Shown in pieces: positions 13,946 through 25,900 of a stretch of 64,000 nucleotides of DNA (within the stretch, counting starts at the first letter, position 1; each line of letters starts with the position of its first letter). Position numbers and translations under genes: made by a program. This DNA is from Anadara kagoshimensis. Its lineage: Eukaryota; Mollusca; Bivalvia; Arcoida; Arcidae. The notes beneath the pieces are model-generated. The model worked only from the letters and a program-made list of their open reading frames with translations, was not told the origin of the DNA and did no database searches. Where the stretch lies: the NCBI GenBank assembly GCA_021292105.1, contig CM037870.1, forward strand, positions 44,038,576 through 44,102,575. The letters run 5' to 3'.

Positions 13946-16900
13946 ATTTATTATATCCCCCACAAACAAAGTTTAGAGGGGTTTAACAGAATCACCCTGT
14001 CTGTCCGTCTGACTGTCTCTTCATCTGGTTGTCTGCCCCAATATTGTTTCTGCTCCATATCTTCCATGTCTATGGATGGATTTCGATCAAACTTGGAACA
14101 AATGTAAACCAGCATGAGACAATGTGTTGCATATTAAATTTATGTGCATAAGTCAAAGGTCAAGGTCAGAAGGTCAATGTTTGGAGGCTATTAAGGAACA
14201 GTTTCAGTTATTTTTGGACACTAATGACTTACCGTAGTATGTAACTGATGTTTTCAGCACATTATTAAAAAGCCAATTGTAGCTTGTTACAGATGGAAAT
14301 TATAATTACATCAGGCCTTTGGATAGCTTGTTTGAAAAAATCTTACATAATTTTGTAAACGTATGATGTTATCATAAACATTCTAAAAGGGTAGAATTAA
14401 ATAACATTTAACATTTCTAAAGGAGCCCTATGTTCAAATTACCAAATTAAATCTGTCACAGTTTAATTTGACTTGACAGTGTTACACCTGAATATTTCGG
14501 CACATTTAAAAAAAAATAGATAAATTCAAATTCATTTCAGCTTTGACATTTATTGCTAAATAATCTTTATATACAATATTGTATTGGTGTGGTCTTCCGA
14601 GTTATATCTCATTATCTGATTCTTTATTAACTGTTAAATCATTGAGTTTCATAACAAAAACTACCAATATCACCAACATGCAGCAATATTTGTCCCAGAT
14701 CTTTAAAAATGTATTTTAAAATTTATTTAACATTTCTGGATATTTCTGTTGTTAAGATTGAAATACTACAATGCTGTGATATTTAAGGAAAATTTGTTCT
14801 ATAATAGACCATTTTGTTTACTTTAACTTTAATGTGGGTGTTTTATTCTATTGAATCACTTTTTTCACACACAGATATATACACCCATTATGTAAACTGT
14901 CACAGCTTATAATTAACATAACTCCATTTTAAATATAAACAGAAATGAAATCTAATTTTAGTTGTAAAGGATATTGGTGCACCCTTGTTGTTTAATAATT
15001 GTACTGTGACATTTTATGTTGTACACAAAATCAGGCTTTCATAATCAAGGATTTCCTCCCACACTATGTGAAATTTCACTGCCAGTTTGTCACCAGCAAT
15101 GTTCAAAAGTTGGTGAAGTTTTGTAATTTCTTTGATCTCAACGCTTAAAAGTTCTAAAAGATTTGCATTTTTTTTGTCCTCAATGCTAAAAAACGCTAAA
15201 AACCTCTGAAGGTTTATAATGTTTATTTCCCAATGTTCAAAAGTTCTAGAAGTTTTGTAATTTCTTTGATCCCAATGCTTAAACGTTCTAAAACATTTGT
15301 AATTTCTTTGTCCCAAATGCTAAAAGGTATGCAATTTCCCCAATGCTCAAAATCTGTAGAAGGTTTATAATGTGTTTTGTTCCCAATATTCAAAAGTTCT
15401 AGAAAGTTTATACAATTTCTTGTTCCCAATGCTCAAAGTTCTACCAGAAGGTTTATGATATCTCTGTTCCCAGTTTTCAAAAGTCATTGTAAGTTAAGAC
15501 ACAATTCCTTCCATACCATGAAAAGATTGGATTAAAATTTCAAAGAACTAATTTCTTTGGCTTGGTCATGTTGACCTGTTTGTTCCAACATGAAGATAAG
15601 TTGAGTAAATTTGATTTTATTAAATGTTTAATTAAATTCAGTATCCCATTTTTAATTTGTAAATATTTCTTGTACAGATTTTCTCCTAAATAAGTGTATT
15701 CATTTTATTTTCAATGTCCTATTTATTCAACCTAAGGTCAAAAGTTTACCTTGTCTAAATTCTTTTGAAATTGTAAATAAATTGCTAACTTAATAAGTTA
15801 CTATCCAATTTGATCATCAATGTTAAACACTTTACTAAGCTAGTTTACTTATGTAAAAGTATTCAGTTTCTAGTTGCCATTGATAAAACTTCATTTGTAA
15901 ATCAATTTTGGCATTAAATAAGCACTTTGAGATTTCGTACTATATTATTTTCTGTTTACATGTTAGAGATTTCCTAAGTACATTTGTAAAGTATGATTTG
16001 ATTTATTTATTTATAGACATTTTTGGCAGGGGTATTAATTTCTTTTCTAGTACCCCTGGGTTATACTAAACTAAATAATTGATATTTTACTGCCCATATA
16101 GAGTCTATTAAACTGGTATTTGTTTGCAGATTTTGTGAATTAGATGATAAAGTAGTATTCTCAATAGAGACCACCACGGTTGCTCAGTTGGTAGAGTGCA
16201 CACTTTATAGGTGGGAGGTCAGGGTTTGAACTTCAGCTAGGCTCTGACCAAGATTTGAAAATAGGTTACTAAGTGTTTAAGCAAGCACTCGGCTGTTAAA
16301 ATGAAAGTCAAAAATGAAAGTCATGGGGTTCTACGGAAGAGACCTGACTCAGATGTAAAACTCCATTTAATCAATCAGTCTCCCAATAAAGTGACCAGTT
16401 TGGTCGAGCTGTGACTGATAGCAGTTGTCCTGCAAGATTTTGGTCTTTGACTACTCCCAGATTGATCCTTGTCAAGTGTCTTTGTTAGTTGGCTTCGGTG
16501 TCAGTTTACCAGTATATTGTGATCCTGTTGTTTGCAACATTTTGTGAATATTCATCTGATCATACCGAAAAATGGTCACAAAATGTCTTTGTGATATTTG
16601 GTGTGTATATCCACACATGTTCACAACAAAACATTATAACTACCTTTTGCCAAGATGTAGGTATTACAAGGTCAAGGTCATAAATCAAGGCCACATACCC
16701 TACATATTCCATACAAATTGTGATTGTACACATTTGCGTGTTCACACTGAGAAACAGTCACAAAACTTCTTTGCAATGTTTGGTGTGCATTACATCCACA
16801 TGTTCATGACAAAACATTGGAACTGCCTATTGCCAAGATGTATGTAATACAAGGTCATGGTCATTAAAACAAGGTCACATACCCTATCAGATTTTGTTTG

Positions 16901-19900
16901 ATCTCGTAAATCTATCGTTAAGTTGATTAGTAATCAATAACCAGAGATTACTAATTACATAATAAACTTCAATGTTGATGTGCGTAGTTTTTGTGCATGT
17001 ATGAAACATAATGCATACGTAATTCATAATATTTATATTTTGATGTGCATATTCATTGCATGTGTGAAGCACATCAGAGTACCTGTAGATTTTATCGCGA
17101 GATTGATCACATAGATGACTTAATTCTATTGTGTTACACGCCTGGCTCTAATCCAGGATCACTGTACGCTGAATTAGAGAATTATCCTGTAAGCCGTAAA
17201 ATCATGTGTGTCATTATCTTATGTAATTTATGTACTTGACTTGATTCCTTTGTATTTAATCATTGATTTAAAAAAAGATTGTAAGTTAAGGAGTTTTTAT
17301 GAAAAAAAATGTTTAAAAAAAGTTGAAATTTAAGTAGAAAGATATAAATTTGAAGGCTAAAGTTAAAATGTTTTGAAATACTTTGCACTAAGATAAACAT
17401 GGGTGTGATGACATTAGGTTATACTATAACTGATATCATCATTGTAATGGATTCAAGGTTTTTTCATTCATTTAAGTGGTTTAGTGATGTTGAGTTAAAT
17501 AATGTTGTTTAATGTCACAGTCAAGAATATTTCACTTATATCGAGACATTGCTAGCTATAGGTGAAGGTGCAAATATTTTGCCTGTGCGTTGCGCTGATG
17601 GCATTATACAGCAGGGTCCTGCCAAGCCTACCGTGACACTGGATCTCGTTTATGTTAAGTTCCCATTTGAAAGAACCACAACTTTCATTTCGTAATGCTG
17701 ATTGCTTGGCAAAAGAACAGTCACTACCCACTTTCAAGTCTTGGGTTCAAACCCTCGACCTCCCACTTGCGGAGCAAGCACTCTACCAATTGAGCTATCG
17801 CAGTGGTGCAGTTTAGTAATGTTTATTCTAATGAAATCCATAGCAAACAAATCTTCTACACCTGGGGCCTTGGTAGCCAAGTGGCTGAAAGTGCTGGTTT
17901 ACTGATCGCAGTACATCTCACTGCCTTCGTTTGAAATGATATGGAATCCTGGAATAATTTCTACAGTTTCGCCTATAGCTGTGGACATCTTGAATGATTC
18001 ATTGACCTAAAAATCTTCAAAGACCATTATGACTTAAATCCTACCTCCTCAAAAAATCTACAAAATTAGATTATATTGAAGAACGTGAGATACTGTTGTT
18101 GAGGTATTTTATTTCTGATGGCTATTACATGGAATGTTGACTTTAGTTGTATATCAGTTGAGATAGACGAGGTGACCTCTGACCTGTGGATGACGGAGAT
18201 GACATTCCATTGATAGATTAACTTCATCTCTGTCACCTAATCTCTTGACCCCTGTTGTATCTGATGATTTACTGTCAACACTAGATGTCTTTATCTGTTG
18301 ATGTGTTTTTATTGTTGTATACCAGTAGATAGTCTTCTGTAGAGTTGATGGTACAGGTTGTCACTTTAAACCACTTGTTTGAATTGAATTAAGTACAGTC
18401 AAACCTGCCATAAAGGCCACCTCTATATAAGGGCCATAAAGGCCACCTCTATATAAGGGCCACCTGCTTTTAAAGGCCAGTAACATTTTATCCTAATTAC
18501 TCTTTATTTAGGTAATTTGAACCTGTATAAAAGTGCTACCTGTCTATAAAGGCCACTTTGACAGGTTTCCTTCGTGGCCTTTTTAGACAGGTTTGACTGT
18601 ATAAGCATTTTCTGTATATTTGAGAAGAATATCAACATAGCTCTTACATTTAGCATTTTATCATATACACATGTATGCCAGACAAATAGCAGGTCAAAAA
18701 AAGCTTTGCTGTCATCAGCCTCCAATTTTGTTGGAGTTGCTTTAAGAAAATCAATGGTCATATCTTGCATCTCAAATAAGCTAAACTTAAACATGAGAGT
18801 TACTTAAGTAATATTTAAGCTAGTACATTAAGGTCCTCCTCGGAAATCAGGAAAAACTCAACTTAACATTACTGTAAACATATTTACTAATTTTCGCTTA
18901 TTGTGCGGTTGACTGTTTTGCACGAAAATTAATACCAAGCAAAAAATTATCATGCATCTTTCAAAAATGCAAAAAATTTAACTACTCATATATTTCTAAA
19001 TTTCCTATACCGCGAAAATAAATATGTGCAAAATTAAATACATTCACATTATTTCACCCCTACTCTCCATCACAGCTGATGAACACCTAACTAACACAAC
19101 TGGAAATACTGAACAAAATTATGCAGAAGTAAATTTTGTGGTGAAATACAGTAAAAATGATATACAGTGTAATATTTAGACAAGATAATGACCATAATAT
19201 CATACTAAGTGGTAACACTTACTAATGCTGATATATAAAATAAAATTAATTGGTAAATTAAACCTTGGCACAACATCAGAATCCAGGTAATATAAGAAAA
19301 ACAAAAACATTATAATAACTGATGTAAATTCTTTTATATGCCTATTTATTTCTGTTATATCTGACCAAAAAAAAGAGAAAAAAGAGACATCAAATTCCAG
19401 AAAACAAAATTTCATAAAACAGGTATAAATAACAGGGCCTTGTAACTATCTATCAGGTTTGCTGACTTTGAGATCAAATTTCAGCGGTGTTAAATTCAGT
19501 AAGTGACACACCAAGGGCGGTCAGATTTAGCCCAGAATTTATCTTAACTTTTTACCTTTCTTCATTGATCATTGTCAAATTATTTAAAGAGGGTCACCTG
19601 GGAGAATTTTTGCCTTAAAATATCTATAGAGTTAAAAAAAGACTGTCTGTGGCTCATATGTCAAAAGTTAGGAGAACTATTGCTGTTGAAACAATTTCTT
19701 ATTTCTGTCTCTCCATCTCTCATGCCATCTTTCCATCTTGTATGTCGGCCTCAGTCTCTTGCATGCAATGCTTAGTATTTTTAACACATTTTTGAGGTCT
19801 ATTAATTATTGTCATATTTAGGGCCATGAGTGAACTACAAATTCTTTTGGTGAAGCTTGTTATTTAATCAATATGGCTGTATGTTTAAATGGTGATAATG

Positions 19901-22900
19901 ACACTCTATGAAATGCCATACACATAGAATGAGCAATGGACATCCAATATGTCAATTACTCGGTATGCAAAATACAGTCCAACCTGCTTTAAAGACCACC
20001 TCTACATATGGGCCACCTGCTTATAAAGGTGTATCCAAAAATGTTCTCGATTCATATTATTTGAACCTGTATGTAAATGCCACCTGTCCATAAAGGCCAC
20101 TTTAACTGGTTCCCTTGAGTGGCTTTTATAGACAGGTTTGACTGTATATTGATGTTAGAATTATACATACTATTTGACAAATTTTGTGTTATAAGCCATC
20201 TTTGCTGTAGAGACAAATGATAACATGCTCTGCAATGCATACAACTAAAGCATTATGGGGACATTGCTCTGAATATATTAGACCCCTTGCTTATTTCTCA
20301 TGCTTGTTAATTGAAGAATATTAACGTGTTAAAACACCAGTCAGCAGTAGGAGCTTGTTAATGAATTCCTGAGTTTTATTTTTTATTCACATAGTCTAGT
20401 AGTCATACTTTAAGGTGTTTAGGTGACACGTTTTTATTCAATCAATAATTCTATTACACTTGATTGACATGGGGTATTATGTGCTAGGATATATAAAATA
20501 TATGTTATAATACTGCATACTTCACAGATGTATATATACAACATTGAAGCCACTTATTGAAGGAGGTACATTTTGTATAGTTCCTTTTTATGTTTCCCAA
20601 ATGAAATTGGAACATACAGTGTTTACTTCCTTTCTTCCACCAATATTTTGTCTGCAACTTTTCTCAAAAAATTATTCAACAGATCTTTATATGGTATATT
20701 CATACTTTGATCATGCACATGGTTGGGATTTCCCAATTGGGGTTCATTTGGGGAACAATGGTGTCTACTTGTATCATTTATGATGCATACAAATTAAAGT
20801 CTGTATTGGGCCTTGAAGAAACATCTGACTTGTAGTAGCTCATCTGTACAAAATACATGTAGGCTTTATGTCTTACTCAGAGCAAGAGCACAAGTGTTAG
20901 CATTAGTTGTATTTTCAATTTGTGAATTTTTGAAAAAAAAATTCATTTTGAAAATGCTTTGGGCATTGGTTAGACAGATATGTACATCACAAATCAATCA
21001 AACCTGTTGGGTCATTCATGGTGCCTCAAAAGAGGGAAGGTATATCTTAGCAGAGGTTCAGGCCTTGCTGTGTTCAAAATTAAGTTAGAATCATACTGAA
21101 TAACATTATATAGATGTCAACAATCAATGCTTAGTTTTTAATTTTCAGTCATTTAAATGTCAAGGTCATGCTTGTTTGCTAAATAACAAAACAAATGTTG
21201 TAAAGAGATATTTTGTTTCACAAACATTTGTTTTTGTCTTTTCTCAAGTATTTGGTCACTGTTGCATCCACTTCTCATGGCTTGTTTCATGCGTCTGAAG
21301 TAGTTGGTCACTGTTATGTTTTATATTCCATGTTTCAGGGCGAAATAATGGTCTTTGTTCAGAAACTAAATTTCTGAATACCACCAAAGAGGTGACGGCC
21401 ATGAAGCATAAAAAGTTGCAGAGCATTAAGATATGCCATAAATTGTTGAGCCATACCCTGATGTTATCGCTATCATTTTATTTTCATATCTTCTGCATTT
21501 TTTTTTAAACTTTAAGTGTAAGAGTTCAACCAGCCAATGGGATATGGATTGATACAGAGAAATAACAGAAGTCACGGAAATGTTTGATCTTATCTATAAA
21601 TGCATTGAGTTATCATGTTTTGACATTAAGACTTCAATGCATGCAAATAAAAGACTATTATGATTTCTGAGTGATAAAAAATTAATTGCTCTGTGTAACA
21701 GCATACAGAATCATTGAACACTGTTCATTTAGAGTGTATCATGTTACATAGATAGTTCATAAATCAATCATGTTCACACATTCATCTTAGTCACTTGACA
21801 GTTTGAATTCATTGACAACTTTGAACAATGTTTAAGCAGTTGTTTTGAAATTGATCCATAAAATGTGTGTTATGATATTGACAATGGAGTTTCGATTGAT
21901 TTTAAATTTTAATTTTTTAAAGTGCTTGAGAAACATAATTGAATACAAATATAAAATACACATACATACAAATCATATGCATGCATTTTACTGATATTGT
22001 TATCCCAATACTGAAATAGACTTTGGTGGTTTTTTTTTAAAACAAGCATTAACATCATCTGAATTTTCCACCAACAAAGTACATGTGTTAAAACTGTTCC
22101 AAACAATGAACTTATGTATTGATAGCATTTTTCACTGGATAGCGTAAAATCAAACATAACAGAGACATGTTTCTAGAATGATGCTCATTGAGGTATTGGA
22201 TTGACACGGTGTTCTGCATTACATTGTCTTGTTTAATGGACGAATGGTGACCCAATCAAGATTATTTCACTTGCACCATATATGTGGATGGTCAGTTTTG
22301 GGATGGTGGAGGAAATCAGAGTAACCTTGAAAAAACAACTGACCTTTGACAAGTAAACTGATAAACTTATTTGAGGCAGTGAGATGCCCTGTGTCATAAA
22401 ACAAACAGTTTAGACTGTCCTTACACATGCGGTACACCACTAGTAACTCCAACTAGTTGCTGTTAAGTAAGCAACTATATACCCCTTTCTATTTTACTGA
22501 AAATATTTTATTTTTTTAATATTTTATATTAAGTATTTTGTTTTATTTTTTTACAGAAACATGAAGGTGTAAACCATTACAATTTTTCCAGAGATGTAAG
22601 TATCTTTACAAAAATTTGGTATTATATATATTATTTGCAAAATTTTGAATGGCTGTTGATAACCATCAAACTTTAACATATACATATACTAAATGTGTTT
22701 TAAATGTCCACCATGCAAACAAGATGATTCTTCCTATGTCCAGGCCTTGTAAAACACAAGAATCATGTTTTCAAAACTTTGGTTGCAGCATAAATCAGTG
22801 TTTTACATGAAAAGATCAGTATTAAGTCAAAGAAAAGAGGATTTAATAATGACTAAACATAAATAGGCCAGAGATGGTCCAAAGACAGTATTTATATGAG

Positions 22901-25900
22901 ACAAAATTTTATTTTGGGGACAAAATTTTATTTTGGGCCAATGTGCAAGGGTCTCTTATAGATTGAACACTGTATAATTTGATTATACAATGGTACTAAC
23001 AAGTCTTATCAAGCTAATAAAAACCATTTCTTAAAGAACATGTTCTTTTTTTCAGTCATCTTTCTCTGGGTCAACGACACAACAACCGGCAGCCATGTCC
23101 ACACTACGGGATATGATCCACCGGTCACATGACCAAACGGAGGATGACCACCAAGTCTTGGACTTGGTCTATATCACAGAACGCATTATATGTAAGTATT
23201 GACTATCACTAGATTTCATTGTATAGACAATTTTATTTATATTTCAATGATAATAGGGCACAGATTGCCAAAAAAGACCTTCAATGTCCATCCAGATGAT
23301 TTTTGGTTTCAATCAGCTGTTTGAACTGTTTGACCATGAAAACAGCCATCTTCTATTTTGTGATTGGATGCTTGGAACATTTTGTATTATGGATATAGGG
23401 GTTTTTCTTTGCAGTTTTCAAGGGGTTATTTTTGTTTTCTTGCTGCAACAGCGTTGATTTTTAATGCTGCCTTTAAAAAAATTTCTGTGAAAGTTTTTAC
23501 ATGGCAAGGATGCTATGTCTATTGTTATACCTTTGAGGTGCAAATAGCGAAACATAAACTTATAAATACTTCTTGTTGAATGAAAATTTAGATTGTTCAT
23601 AACTAATCTCTCTTTTTTGTTCTCTTTCCACAGCAATGTCCTTCCCATCAGAAGGTCAATACCTTTTGGGTGCAAATAGCGAAACATAAACTTATAAATA
23701 CTTCTTGTTGAATGAAAATTTAGATTGTTCATAACTAATCTCTCTTTTTTGTTCTCTTTCCACAGCAATGTCCTTCCCATCAGAAGGTCATGAAGCAAGT
23801 TACAGATATAACTTAAAAGAAGTTATGAATATGTTAAAAACTAAACATGGTGATAACTGCCTGGTAAGTACTTTAAGACCTGTTCTAGTTCGAAACTGAT
23901 CATATTTTTTTTTTGCTAGAGTATAACCAAATCAGTTTCAGCAAATCAATGGAAATTTCTTGACTAAAATTGAGATCAGATTAGTCAGAATTTCGAAAAA
24001 CATGTTTACCAAATAAATGTTGTTTCCCAATACAATAGTTTACAGAAGTTTCATCAGGTATTCACTTAAATGGAGGTTTATTTTAGACAGGACACACACA
24101 TGTGACATTTCATAAATAAAACTTGTATAATCTTGTGAACCAGAGCTTTATTTTGACATGTTTTGTTAAGATATTTGCAATAATTCATATTGAATTTCAC
24201 ATACAAATTGTTGAACTTCTGAAGAAATTTTGAAGCAATGGTTTGTTAGATCCCATGTTTCCGAACACCAACAACATTTATGCCTTAATACTGAGAAGCT
24301 TATTGTTTAGAAATCACGGTATATCTTATTTGGGACTTCCAACAAACAAAGGGGCACAACTTTATCAGCCTTGTGACCAATGTGGTAGAGCATACAATTT
24401 ACAGGATTACTTTATTCCATGAAATGAAACTAACATTGCTTTTTCTTTATTTCAGATTTTGAATATCTCTGAACCAAGACAAGATTTAAGTAGTTTAAAT
24501 CCACAAAGAGTAATAGAATACTGCTGGCCAGATCATCTAGCTCCTCCATTAGAGCGTTTATGTAACATTTGTAAATCTATGGACTCATGGTTAAACTCAG
24601 ATCCTAACCATGTCATCGTTATACATTGCAAAGGTGGTAGAAGTCGATTAGCCGTCGTCATAGCAGCATATATGCATTATTGTAGTATATGTGCAAGGTA
24701 AATAAATACAACTATGTACAAAGGGAAATAACTCTAAATTACTACTTCTTGTCAGAAATACAAAATTTAATTTAATATTGCAGTTAAGGGTTGGCAGGAA
24801 CCATAAAAGAAGTAGTAGTGACTTGTTTGTATGATATTGCCAATTAACTTTATTGTAATTAAAACAGAATCTCTTTAATGTAGACATTCTATAAATAAAG
24901 CACCTGTATAATGGGCAGGTTTAATTGTCATCATTAAAAAATTACAAAATATCTAGAACCTCCCTAAACTAGACAAAATTATAATTTTTCCTTCTTATAA
25001 TTGTCAGGTTTGGAGAGGTTTACAATTCTGAGACACACATACACACACATTTTGAGTGTAAAAACTTATGTTGATATTTATGTTATGTTTTTCAGTGCTG
25101 ACCAGGCCTTGGACAGATTTGCTATGAAGAGGTTTTATGATGACAAATTAGGGGGATTGGCTATTCCCTCACACAAAAGGTTAGTATATTGTATCTGTCC
25201 TCTTGTGGTTTTGTTGTCCCTATATTGTGGCTTGGTGGACATGGTTGAGTGATATTTTTATCGGCTTTCATGTAAATGGTTATTGGTTCAAACCACACAA
25301 CGGACTTGAAAACTTTATAAAGTGAAAAATCTCACAACAGATTCTTTCCAATGACTTGGAGCAGGTGCCCTCTTTCTTCCAAGATTATTTTCCATGTTGT
25401 AAATGGCATCAAACAAGTGATTTATCTGTTTATGATCAAATAACTCAATACAAAAGCAGATTGATTCATGGGATGAAAACAACACTAAACATTCAAAAAC
25501 ATACCTGTCAAAATATTTTGGAAGTACTGAATTGGGAAAAAAATATTGCCCGATTTTGAAACAATATCCAAACACCATGCTATTGTATCAATTAACATAT
25601 AACAATTTATATATACAGATACATGTAGTAACACTTTTTACTTATAGATAGTAACATTTTTATAACATTTTCTATTTATAGATATGTACAGTATTTTGCT
25701 GGTCTTTTGTCTGGTGCAATAAAGATAAACAGTAGTCCACTGTATCTACATCACCTAGTTATACATGGGGTACCAAACTTTGACACAAGAGGAGGGTGTC
25801 GACCTTTTATAAAAGTTTACCAGGGAATGCAGGCAATTTTCACATCAGGAGTATAGTAAGTGTATCTCAGTATTTTTTTGTATTTATTCATAATGAACAT

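Larger units (their letters stand above)
13875..22556 (+). other. Intron 2 (8.7 kb), repeat-rich
   Basis: GTGAGT...TTTTTTACAG. Starts 9 bases before a long CT array. Also holds a minisatellite, a 183-bp duplication, three SINE-type copies, two MITE1 copies and one family A copy, all listed separately. No further exon recognised. The frame at 20813-21088 matches nothing I know. Confidence 0.6.

Noticed and set aside
15014..15429. Minus-strand frames of 100 and 68 codons
   Set aside because: Periodic translation of the 'caatgctcaaaagttct' minisatellite.
17735..17815. tRNA gene on the minus strand
   Set aside because: Box A and B are present, but no acceptor-stem pairing closes and a SINE body and tail follow. 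It is a SINE head. The same applies to 16170-16250.
23634..23765. Counting the upstream duplicate as part of exon 5
   Set aside because: It puts TAA in frame before the PTP core; the downstream acceptor restores the conserved SFPS...YRYNLKEV block directly.
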